This document shows, piece by piece, positions 55,601 to 62,162 of a stretch of 64,000 bases of DNA. Below the pieces are notes generated by a model that worked only from the letters and a program-made list of their open reading frames with translations, was not told the origin of the DNA and searched no databases. The translations under genes were made by a program, and so were the position numbers. The DNA comes from Frigoribacterium endophyticum (GTDB taxonomy: Bacteria > Actinomycetota > Actinomycetes > Actinomycetales > Microbacteriaceae): NCBI RefSeq assembly GCF_011759585.1, contig NZ_JAAOYV010000001.1, positions 62,001 to 126,000 of the forward strand, given 5' to 3'. Within the stretch, counting starts at the first letter, position 1. Each line of letters begins with the position of its first letter.

Positions 55601-56106
55601 GCGTGCTCGACGTCGCCGCGGTCGACGGCAGCTTCGACGGGCAGGTCTCCGACCGCGCCCTGACGGCGGTCTTCACCGACGCCGAGCGCCCCGCGGTCGT
55701 CCGGGTCGACGGCACGCCCGTCGCCGCCGAGGCCTGGAGCTACGACCAGGCCACGCGTCGCCTCACGGTGCCGGTCGCGAGCCGGCCCGTGGCGCAGGCC
55801 ACGTCGGTGTCGTTCTCCACGACCGCGGTCGTCGACCCGGGCCAGCCGGGCGACCCCGGCGCCGGGCCGGGCGCCCCCGTCGACCCGGGCGCACCCGGGG
55901 CCGACCCGACGCCTGCGCCTCCCGTGGCGGCTCCCGGCGACGGGACCGCCCCCGGGCAGGGCGCCGGCACCGCGGGCGACCGCGGGCCCCTCGCCTTCAC
56001 GGGCTCGGACGTCGCCGGGGTGCTCGCCCTGGTCGCGGCCGCCCTCGTGGGCACGGGCCTGCTGGTGACGCGGGCGTCGCGCCGACGGGCACGTCGGGAG
56101 GGCTGA
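52606..56106 (+). CDS. Cell-wall anchored GH31 glycosidase with two CBM35-like domains
   Basis: 1166 aa. A signal peptide (1-35) is followed by an N-terminal beta domain interrupted by two CBM35/CBM6-like domains (about 140-285 and 300-430) and the GH31 barrel (about 510-870). YGVWYSEYYDRTQ starts the barrel, VFWLDWCCSD gives nucleophile Asp664, and HFTGDTTSTW gives acid/base Asp737. C-terminal beta domains, a Pro/Gly/Asp linker, then LAFTG (1129-1133), a helix and an Arg tail follow, the sortase layout. GH31 enzymes cut alpha-glucosides or alpha-xylosides; which one is not resolved. Confidence 0.88.
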   Translation: MPSSPRRRTVATTSIVTAGLLAALTGLGTVAPAAAAPTAGEVAAAQTVTEGDARFQVLSPTLIRTEFAPGGAFTDAATFNVVGRDSFAATPFTTTRDDGWLTIDTGEARVRYEIGSGSFDQGNLELSLTTGSGQQVVAAPWQQDDPARCVVGVRCEAETLDLVGLAPATNHTGATGDGFVAGFERVGDAASFSVAAEQAGPHDLVLRYANSQGGDGQVTTRTLSVTVDGGAAQTISLPPTAGWDDWALARATLDLAEGEHDVVVERASGDSGNLNLDGVAVVEPGAAYPAEAPAAVETVDCAYGAPCEAETTALAGGASVGDDHDGASAEAFAAGLGRGASFTAHVTGVPAGEHVLQIRYASAQPDARTVSVSTGAGTVTTASLEPTSGWDHWRTVSVPVTLSEGEDDVTVGCPDDASCQLNVDTVAVASAAAPLLAPHAALGGYRRDLDTANGTVDTNAGLLYQDGWSLVDDSASAQYDEATETLTPRPVADVQDGYLFAAGDDHETALGDLATLTGPSVLLPRWAYGVWYSEYYDRTQSDFTDTIVPRFAEEGVPLDVLAVDTDYKAPDKWNGWEVDETRFPDMAGFLAGLEEQGVHNTLNVHPSITQGDPQLPAAQATAQGNLIPDGERFLFDWSDPAQLQAYFDLHDEIADQGVDVFWLDWCCSDASRYSQPGVTPDAFINEQYAQRTADRIGRGFAFSRAYGALTAGGYGNPQPVPTGPWADKRTTLHFTGDTTSTWQMLQAQVGYTPGESAATGLSAISHDIGGHTGGTTFPGAETESTKLADDLYARWVQFGTFQPIDRLHSNHSDRLPWQYGAAADASATSFLDLREALMPLTYTLSAEATRTGVPVVRPLYVQYPEQQEAYAMAGSEYLFGPDVLVAPAVTPGETATTRVWFPEGSTWTDWFTGETHAGGTTADVTTGLDAMPVFVRSGGVVATRSADVANDATPLTELTLTAATGSDGAFSLYEDDGVSADLTASARTAVTYTEQADGGVLDVAAVDGSFDGQVSDRALTAVFTDAERPAVVRVDGTPVAAEAWSYDQATRRLTVPVASRPVAQATSVSFSTTAVVDPGQPGDPGAGPGAPVDPGAPGADPTPAPPVAAPGDGTAPGQGAGTAGDRGPLAFTGSDVAGVLALVAAALVGTGLLVTRASRRRARREG

Positions 56107-56117
56107 CAGGCGGAGGG

Positions 56118-56163
56118 ACGACGGAGGCGCGGTGCAGGTCGACCTGCACCGCGCCTCCGTCGT
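56118..56163. terminator. 46-nt perfect palindrome with facing GGAGGCGCGG motifs
   Basis: Arms 56118-56140 and 56141-56163 are exact complements. It lies between convergent genes and contains the dispersed motif in each arm. Confidence 0.8.
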
Positions 56164-56214
56164 GCGTGCCCCGGCCCGGCGACGTCGATGCCCCTCGGCA
56201 CCGCCGGGCCCGGG

Positions 56215-56568
56215 TCACTCCTGCGTGCTCACCCAGTCGTCGATGTCGAAGTCGGCGCCCTCGGCGGGGAGCGCCGACGGCTGCACGTCGTGCGGGGCGA
56301 TGCGCTGCGCGAGGCGCCCCTCGATGTAGGCGACCGTCTCGGCGTTGTCGGGCTCGGGCAGCGGGCTGTTCGTGCTCTCGGCGACGAGGGCGACCCCGGC
56401 CGACAGGAACAGAGTGGCCGAGACCACGTCGCCGTCGGCGCCGTAGGCGGTGAGGTCGATGGAGTCGGCGGAGCCCGTCTCGCCGAGCATCGCGGCGTAC
56501 TCGAGCACGGCGTCGGCGATCGCGTCCCCCACGAGGAAGTCCTTGTCGGCGAAGGTGATGTGCTTCAT
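56215..56568 (-). CDS. Small protein of the unrecognised three-member family (copy 2)
   Basis: 117 aa. It starts MKHITFADKDFLVGDAIADA then VLEYAAMLGETGSADS, matching copies at 51078 and 61608 over residues 1-35 and more loosely over the following strand. This copy lacks the GPAS motif and has a longer polar C-terminus. ATG 56568 has TAGCGT 7 nt upstream (leaderless). Confidence 0.75.
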   Translation of the reverse strand: MKHITFADKDFLVGDAIADAVLEYAAMLGETGSADSIDLTAYGADGDVVSATLFLSAGVALVAESTNSPLPEPDNAETVAYIEGRLAQRIAPHDVQPSALPAEGADFDIDDWVSTQE

Positions 56569-56575
56569 GCGGCCC

Positions 56576-56581
56576 ACGCTA
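56576..56581 (-). promoter_or_regulatory. -10 box of family copy 2
   Basis: TAGCGT, 7 nt before ATG 56568. Confidence 0.5.
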
Positions 56582-56800
56582 GGCAGGCGAGGCCGGGCGC
56601 GACCGAGGGTTGACGGGGGCGGGGGGCAGGGGGTAGCCCGTCGGCGGAGGCTCGTCGGGTCGCGGGTCGCGGGGCGCGGTGCTGTGTCGTGCCGTGCCGT
56701 CCGGTGCAGTGTCCTGCTGTGCCGGCTCGGGCGCCGCGCGTCCCTCGCCGGGCGGGGGCGCCTCCCCGGGGTCGCCGCTCGCGTGTGCTGTGCTGGGCAC

Positions 56801-57769
56801 ATGGATCAGGAGACGACGACGTGGGTGCTGGTCGCCCTGCTGGTGCTGGCGCTCGTGGGGGTCGTGGTCGCGATCGTCGTGGGGCGTCGACGCAGCCGGG
56901 CCGCGGCCGCGGCGGCGACGGCGCGGGTCGAGGCGGCCGAGGCGGCCCACCGCCAGGAGCTCGAGCGAGTCTCGGCCTCGCACGACGAGGGCGTCAGCAG
57001 CCTCGAGGCCCAGCACGCCCGGGAGCGTGACGAGCTCGAGGCCCGCCGCCGCGACGCGGAGGAGCGCGCCGAGCAGAGCCAGGAGTTCGCCACCCGCAGC
57101 ATGCGCTGGGACGAGCCCTCGCAGCGGGCCGTCGTCGACGCGTGCACCGAGCTCGGGCTCGACGGCGTGCTGATCACCAACGTCGTCTTCGTGCCCGTCG
57201 ACGCACCGCGCACCCGTCGCTTCGTCGCGCAGGTCGACCACGTGCTGCTGCTGAGCTCCGCCGCGGTCGTCATCGAGAACAAGGGCTGGAAGGGCGTCGT
57301 GCTCGACGGCGTGCAGCCGCGCGACGTGCACTCGTCGATCGGCACCCTCTTCGGCGACGCGACCTTCGAGCCGCCGTTCGCGGTGCAGGTCTCGCGTGAG
57401 TCGCCGACGTCGTTCCGCATCACGAGCCACGAGGGCCGCGAGTCGCCGGCCGCGCAGGTGCGGCGGCAGGCGCAGCGCGTCTCCGACCTCGTCGGGGCCG
57501 AGACGAGCCGCACCCAGTGGTTCGACACCGCCGTCTTCTACTCGCACCCCGACGCGGAGGTGTGGGCGGCCGAGACCGACGCCACCGAGGCCGGAGTCAC
57601 GACGACGATCGTCGCGGGCGGGCATCAGCTGCGCAGCTTCCTCGAGCGGGTCGGCGACCGGCCGCGCACCCTCGCGCCGACCCGGATCGACGAGCTCGCC
57701 GAGCTCTTCGCCCGGCACGGCGCCGACGTGCGTCGCTTCGGCGCGATGGCGGTGCTGGAGGGGCGCTAG
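56801..57769 (+). CDS. Membrane-anchored NERD-domain protein
   Basis: 322 aa. An N-terminal helix WVLVALLVLALVGVVVAIVV is followed by a coiled coil (about 35-95, Ala/Glu/Arg heptads). The NERD (nuclease-related) domain covers about 100-230: FVAQVDHVLLLSSAAVVIEN and then KGWKGVVLDG carry the Asp, Glu and Lys positions of the restriction-like fold. Activity is unproven in such proteins. The stop codon lies in a 25-bp tandem duplication. Confidence 0.82.
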   Translation: MDQETTTWVLVALLVLALVGVVVAIVVGRRRSRAAAAAATARVEAAEAAHRQELERVSASHDEGVSSLEAQHARERDELEARRRDAEERAEQSQEFATRSMRWDEPSQRAVVDACTELGLDGVLITNVVFVPVDAPRTRRFVAQVDHVLLLSSAAVVIENKGWKGVVLDGVQPRDVHSSIGTLFGDATFEPPFAVQVSRESPTSFRITSHEGRESPAAQVRRQAQRVSDLVGAETSRTQWFDTAVFYSHPDAEVWAAETDATEAGVTTTIVAGGHQLRSFLERVGDRPRTLAPTRIDELAELFARHGADVRRFGAMAVLEGR

Positions 57770-57824
57770 CCGAGCCTCGGCTGGGCTGGGCTAGCCGAGC
57801 CTCGGCTGGGCTGGGCTGGGCTGG
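57765..57824. repeat. 25-bp tandem duplication spanning a stop codon
   Basis: The unit starts GCTAGCCGAGCCTCGGCTGG at 57765 and is repeated exactly at 57790; a further partial GCTGGGCTGG follows. The TAG in the first unit ends the NERD gene. Confidence 0.85.
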
Positions 57825-57888
57825 CCCTCGGCCCCAGCCTCTCGCCCGCGGCGCCCTTCCCCCTGCTCGCCGCCGCCGCCTCCTGACG

Positions 57889-57916
57889 CGATCACGCTCA
57901 AATTTGAGAGTGATCG
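57889..57916. promoter_or_regulatory. 28-bp AT-centred palindrome
   Basis: CGATCAC, one unpaired base, CTCAAATTTGAG, one unpaired base, GTGATCG. It lies between convergent genes, far from any start codon. Confidence 0.5.
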
Positions 57917-58034
57917 GCTCGACACAGGCCATGAACTCGGGGAGTCGCGGGTCGGCAGCCCGGATCTCTCTCGCTTTCCCGAGACAGCCTGGCCCGGCGC
58001 CCGCCCGGGTCCCGGCAGGCACACCCCGCCGCCG

Positions 58035-59051
58035 CTAGCCGCGCTGCACCGCCTCGAACGCCGCCCGCGCCGCCGCCGCGACGAGCGCGTCGTCGTACGC
58101 CGCCGCGGGGTCGGTCCGCGTCGTCAGCACGGCGATCACCACGGGGTCACCACCCGGCCGCGTCACGACCGCGACGTCGTTCCGGACCGGCCCCGCGCCT
58201 CCGGACTTGTCGGCCACGGCCCAGCCCTCGGGCGCCCCGGCCCGGACGAGCGCGTCGCCCGTCGCGTTGCCCGTCATCCAGTCGAGCAGCTGGGCGCGGT
58301 CGTCGTCGCCGAGCCACTCGCCCGCGACGACCCGGGCCAGCAGGCCCCGGACGGCGGCGGGCGTGGTGGTGTCGGCCGTGCTCCCGGCCGTCGGGCGGTT
58401 GAGCTCGGGCTCGCCGTGCACCACGTCGGTGACGTCGTCGCCCTGGGCCGCGAGGGCCGCGTCGAGGGCGGCCGGCCCGCCGAGGTGCTCGACGACGAGG
58501 TTCAGCGCCGTGTTGTCGCTCTGCCGCACCGCGGCCTCGGCGAGCTGCCCGAGGGTCAGGCCGGTGCCCGTGGCGGCGCTCGTGGCGGGGGAGTACCCGG
58601 CGGCTGTCACGTCGCCCGCCGTCCAGGTCACGACCTCGTCGAGGTCGGCCGGCTCGGTCGCGTCGAGCAGCGCGGCGGCGGCCAGCGCCTTGAGGCTCGA
58701 GGCGTAGAGGAACCGTTCGTCGCCGCGGTGCTCGAGGGCCCGACCCGTGCCGGTGTCGACGACGCTGAGGCCGACGCGGGCTCCGTGCTCGGACTCGAGG
58801 GCGGCCAGGGCGGCGTCGAGCTCGGGGTCGTCGACCACCGTCGTGGCCGGTGAGGTCGGCGAGGGAGTCGCCCCCGCACTGGTCGACGTCGTCGAGGAGT
58901 CGCGGGTCGGCTCCCCGGGGCCGGCGCCCGAGCCGGCGTCGGCCGTCGTGCACCCGGCCAGCGCCACGACGAGGGCGAACCCGGCACCGCTCGCGGCGGA
59001 GAGGCGGCGGACGACGGGGCGGGGGAGGCGCGGTGACGGAGAGCGGATCAT
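58035..59051 (-). CDS. Class A-like beta-lactamase, lipoprotein
   Basis: 338 aa. The lipobox LAGC puts the lipid on Cys34. The penicillin-binding signatures are YASSLKAL (active Ser118, Lys121), RQSDNTALN (SDN), GEPELN (the Glu-x-x-Leu-Asn loop) and ADKSGG (KSG in place of KTG). Those motifs are the class A set. Substrate range cannot be read; an envelope-modifying relative is possible. ATG 59051 is chosen because it gives a standard lipoprotein signal. Confidence 0.88.
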   Translation of the reverse strand: MIRSPSPRLPRPVVRRLSAASGAGFALVVALAGCTTADAGSGAGPGEPTRDSSTTSTSAGATPSPTSPATTVVDDPELDAALAALESEHGARVGLSVVDTGTGRALEHRGDERFLYASSLKALAAAALLDATEPADLDEVVTWTAGDVTAAGYSPATSAATGTGLTLGQLAEAAVRQSDNTALNLVVEHLGGPAALDAALAAQGDDVTDVVHGEPELNRPTAGSTADTTTPAAVRGLLARVVAGEWLGDDDRAQLLDWMTGNATGDALVRAGAPEGWAVADKSGGAGPVRNDVAVVTRPGGDPVVIAVLTTRTDPAAAYDDALVAAAARAAFEAVQRG

Positions 59052-59269
59052 GCCTGCATGCTCGCATCCCGCCGGGGCTCGTCGGCGGGGGATCGTCCCC
59101 TGGTCGCCGGAGATCAGCCGAAGGGACGACGTCGCGGCCGCCGGGGCGCGAGAGGGTGAGGTCGACCCCGGTGCGACCCGGGGGTCAGCCCCCTGTCGCG
59201 GCACCGCGCGAGACGGTGTGCTGGAGGTCGACGCCGACGGGCGGCGTCGACGCCCGAGAGGAGACCACC

Positions 59270-59428
59270 GTGACCGACGGCCGTCCGCCCCTGCCCCGCC
59301 ACTTCGTCGTCACGCTCGCCGTCGCGTCGCTGCTGCTCGGCGTCGTCGCCTGCACGCCGGGCCTGCACGACCTGCCGGGTGCGCGCGACGCACCCGATCG
59401 CCCGGCGGCGGAGCTCGTCCGCGACTGA
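59270..59428 (+). CDS. Small putative lipoprotein
   Basis: 52 aa. VVTLAVASLLLGVVACTPG is a compact lipoprotein signal with Cys at the lipobox, followed by a short polar segment. GAGAGGAGA lies 5-6 nt before GTG 59270. Not recognised; divergent from the beta-lactamase. Confidence 0.6.
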   Translation: MTDGRPPLPRHFVVTLAVASLLLGVVACTPGLHDLPGARDAPDRPAAELVRD

Positions 59429-59450
59429 CGCGCGACGGAAGGGCTCGCCC

Positions 59451-59651
59451 TCACACCCTGTCGGCGAGCTCCCTGATCCAGTTCTCCGTGGGAACGCCCA
59501 GGCGCTCGTTGACCATCACGTGCACCTTGGCTGCCATGGCCCGCTGCTCCGGTGTGATCGGATCTGCTCGGCCCGCGGCGACACGGGCGTCGTACGAGAC
59601 CACGAGGCGTCGCGGCCCTCCCTCTGACGTCTCATGCTCGATCGGCTCCAT
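59451..59651 (-). CDS. Small hypothetical protein, coupled to the membrane gene
   Basis: 66 aa, not recognised. PITPEQRAMAAKVHVMVNER and LGVPTENWIRELADRV look helical and amphipathic. Its ATG 59651 lies 20 nt inside the end of the upstream gene, with GAGGTGAGGA before it, so the two are likely coupled. Confidence 0.6.
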   Translation of the reverse strand: MEPIEHETSEGGPRRLVVSYDARVAAGRADPITPEQRAMAAKVHVMVNERLGVPTENWIRELADRV

Positions 59652-60144
59652 CGTCCTCACCTCGTTCGTCGTGCCCTGATCCTCCCGCGGCCGGCGGAGC
59701 CGCGTCCAGCCCGTCGGCGGTCGAGTTCTCGCCGCCGAAGAACGGATCGAGAACGGCTCGGACGATCGCCGCCTCGGAGTCCGTCGCCGACTGGACGAGC
59801 GCACTGCTCGCCTGGATGCCTGCACTCCGCTCCGTGACGTTGTCGGAGAGTGCGCGGCTGAGCGCCCATTCCGCCCGGTGCCACCATTCCTCCCGTTCTG
59901 ACGCGCGTCGCTGTTCTCGGGCGTTGCGTTCGGCCGCCGAGTACGCCACAGCAGCCGCGAGGACGGCGAAAGCTCCCGCCACGGGCGGTCCCGTCAAGAA
60001 GTCGCGCCAGAACGATGCATCCACGACGAAGGGCGGCAGGAATCCTCGGACAGTAAACCCGGCGACGCCGGCGGCCGCGGTCGTCGCGACGGTGACACTC
60101 CGAGTGAGTGGCCTGCTCGGCAATCTCGTGCCCTTTCGTCGCAT
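59632..60144 (-). CDS. Hypothetical membrane protein
   Basis: 170 aa with two hydrophobic segments (about 12-35 and 45-65) and a charged helix with AERNAREQRRASEREEWW. No family recognised. ATG 60144 has GGGAGGA upstream. Co-transcribed with the 66-aa gene by overlap. Confidence 0.6.
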   Translation of the reverse strand: MRRKGTRLPSRPLTRSVTVATTAAAGVAGFTVRGFLPPFVVDASFWRDFLTGPPVAGAFAVLAAAVAYSAAERNAREQRRASEREEWWHRAEWALSRALSDNVTERSAGIQASSALVQSATDSEAAIVRAVLDPFFGGENSTADGLDAAPPAAGGSGHDERGEDDGADRA

Positions 60145-60337
60145 CGCACCGTCCTCCCGTCCTCGGCCGGGACATCGATGCGAGCCCCGTCCGACCAGCG
60201 TGAGCGTCGAAGAGGCCGAGAAGAGCCGTGCCCCGGCGATCTGTGGAGGGGACACCTTGTGGAGAACTCCACCCCGCCGACGTCGCCCCCCGGTGGACGT
60301 CTCCTGGGAGTCGCGACACGTGTCGTCCGCACGCCAC

Positions 60338-60343
60338 TACCGT
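60338..60343 (+). promoter_or_regulatory. -10 box of the lipoprotein gene
   Basis: TACCGT, 7 nt before ATG 60351. It decides the start, since the frame is open further upstream. Confidence 0.55.
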
Positions 60344-60350
60344 CCAGCCC

Positions 60351-61193
60351 ATGAGCCAGACACGAGAACGACTCACCACAGCTCTCCTCGTCGCCGGCGT
60401 CCTCGGCCTCGCCGCCGGGTGCACCTCCGACGACCAGGTCAGCGCTGCCCCGGCGGCCACGGACGTGGCCCCGACACCGGGCGCGACGGCCTCACCGACG
60501 CCCGTCGAGGCCGCCAGCCCGGAGGAGGCGCTGGTCGCCGAGTACCTCGACGCCGCCGTCGCGGGAGACGCGGCTGCCGCCTGGCAGCTCCTGACCCCGC
60601 AGGCCCAGCAGTTCTACTCGACCGAGCAGACCTTCGCGGGGCTCTTCGGCCGCGACGGAACGGTCTCCGCCGACGAGGCCGGCCAGCTGCTCGCCGGCGA
60701 CATGGTGTCGAGCGAGGGCCCCGAGGGCGCCTTCACCCTCGTCAGCGTGACCACCGACTCCGAGGCCGACGCCTGGGTCGTGCGGGCCGTCGACGGCGAC
60801 CCCGCCGACCTGCGCATCGACGACGCGGGCGTGCCGCCGACGGGCGGGTCGCTGTACGAGTGGCGGAACCCCGCGGCGGGCGCGGAGGACGCTCGCTACG
60901 AGGCAGGCCCCGCCGCCCTCGACGCCAGCCGCCCCGCGACCCTCTCGTTCGCGAGCCCCGCGAGCACGGACAGCGACGTCCCGTCGACCATCGGCTACCC
61001 CGACGCCCTGTACGGCTGGGTCGACGGCGCCTCCGTGCCCGTCGAGCTCGGCGCCGCCGCGGGGTCGGAACGCCAGTTCACCGCCGACGTCGAGCCCGGC
61101 CAGGGGGCTCCGACGGCCCTCACCGTCGTCTGGGAGACCGGCCTCGGTGGCGGGACCCCCGCCTCCTGGCGCAGCAGCACCGTCCTGCTCTAG
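60351..61193 (+). CDS. Lipoprotein of unknown function
   Basis: 280 aa. The signal LLVAGVLGLAAGCTS ends with a lipobox Cys at residue 24. An Ala/Pro/Thr linker precedes a helical domain VAEYLDAAVAGDAAAAWQLLTPQ, resembling the NTF2-like stalk found in many actinobacterial lipoproteins, and a beta-rich rest of the protein. No specific family. Confidence 0.75.
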   Translation: MSQTRERLTTALLVAGVLGLAAGCTSDDQVSAAPAATDVAPTPGATASPTPVEAASPEEALVAEYLDAAVAGDAAAAWQLLTPQAQQFYSTEQTFAGLFGRDGTVSADEAGQLLAGDMVSSEGPEGAFTLVSVTTDSEADAWVVRAVDGDPADLRIDDAGVPPTGGSLYEWRNPAAGAEDARYEAGPAALDASRPATLSFASPASTDSDVPSTIGYPDALYGWVDGASVPVELGAAAGSERQFTADVEPGQGAPTALTVVWETGLGGGTPASWRSSTVLL

Positions 61194-61244
61194 CACCGCC
61201 GACCGCGACCGCGACCACGACGCCGAGGCCGGCGCCGACGACCC

Positions 61245-61493
61245 TCAGCCGCGGGCGGCCGACTGCGCGACCGCGTGGTCGGCCTGCTCGCGGCTCAGCT
61301 CGGTGAGGCCGCCGCAGTTGCTGCACCGGTTCAGCCAGCGCTTCCGCAGCGTCACGAGCGGCACGAAGAAGAGCGTCGCCTTCGTGGCGTGCTCCTCGAC
61401 CTGCTGCGGCACCGTCTTGTCGCAGAACCGGCAGGCGAAGACGACCACGGCGAGCACGCGGCTCTTCACGGTGGTGCCGAAGAGGATGAACAT
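61245..61493 (-). CDS. Zinc-ribbon protein
   Basis: 82 aa with two CxxC pairs: ACRFCDK and NRCSNCGG, and a hydrophobic middle TLFFVPLVTLRKRW. Small zinc-ribbon membrane-associated proteins like this are common in actinobacteria; function unknown. ATG 61493 begins MFILFGTTVKS. Confidence 0.75.
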   Translation of the reverse strand: MFILFGTTVKSRVLAVVVFACRFCDKTVPQQVEEHATKATLFFVPLVTLRKRWLNRCSNCGGLTELSREQADHAVAQSAARG

Positions 61494-61537
61494 CGGTCGA
61501 CCGTAGCCGCCCGGCCTGCGAGGCGGCGCGGTGGGGG

Positions 61538-61582
61538 GCAGGAGGCGCGGGCCCTTCCCTGGGACGCGCCCGCGCCTCCTGC
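61538..61582. repeat. Facing GGAGGCGCGGG motifs in a divergent region
   Basis: 15-bp stem GCAGGAGGCGCGGGC and its complement, 15-nt loop. It lies between divergent genes, so it is not placed as an ordinary terminator. Confidence 0.75.
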
Positions 61583-61607
61583 GGTTCACTGTCAGGGGGA
61601 GGCAGCG

Positions 61608-61928
61608 ATGAAGCACATCCACTACGACGGCAGCACCATCACCACCGGCGACGACATCGCCGAGGCGGTGGTCGAGTACGCGGCCGCGCTCGGCGCGAAC
61701 GGCGGCACGGACACCGTCCACGTGCCCACCTTCGACGCGCACGGCACCGCGACGACGTCGACCATCCTGATCGGGCCGGCGAGCCAGATCGTGGTCTCCG
61801 ACGCGGACGAGGACGAGCTCGAGCCCGAGGACGAGGGCTTCGTCGGGCGCCTGCGGGAGGCGTCGGCCGCCGCCGGGTCGGTCGAGGTCGTGCACGCCGA
61901 CCGTGGGCCGTCGGCCTCGGAGCGCTGA
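61608..61928 (+). CDS. Small protein of the unrecognised three-member family (copy 3)
   Basis: 106 aa, the shortest copy: MKHIHYDGSTITTGDDIAEA, VVEYAAALGANGGTDTVHV, LIGPASQIVVSDA. It is closest to copy 1 (shared GPASQ strand and DIAEAV helix). GGGGGAGG lies upstream of ATG 61608. No known domain recognised. Confidence 0.75.
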   Translation: MKHIHYDGSTITTGDDIAEAVVEYAAALGANGGTDTVHVPTFDAHGTATTSTILIGPASQIVVSDADEDELEPEDEGFVGRLREASAAAGSVEVVHADRGPSASER

Positions 61929-62060
61929 CGCCGGACTCGGCGCGAGGGCGGCCGGGAGGGCCGGAGCAGGCCCCGCGGGCGTGGCCCCCGAACGGGTGAT
62001 CTGCACGATGCGTCACGGAATGGTCGGACGGGGGCGGATTGTCAGCTAAGCTCGCCGCTC

Positions 62061-62090
62061 TTGTGGCTCCGGCCGGAGTGGGCGTATAAA
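62061..62090 (+). promoter_or_regulatory. Promoter of the ice-binding-type adhesin
   Basis: TTGTGG, 18 nt, TATAAA. The 12-bp palindrome CTCCGGCCGGAG (62067-62078) sits in the spacer. Confidence 0.55.
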
Positions 62091-62162
62091 CGACAGGTAA
62101 CGGGGAACACGCGACGCAGTCACGCGGAGATCAGGTGCCTCCTCTTCTCAGTCAGGCGCCTC

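Noticed and set aside
57597-58022. Minus-strand frame MACVEPITLKFERDR and onwards
   Set aside because: It lies in the gap between convergent genes and over the NERD coding end; its Arg-rich composition is that of an antisense frame.
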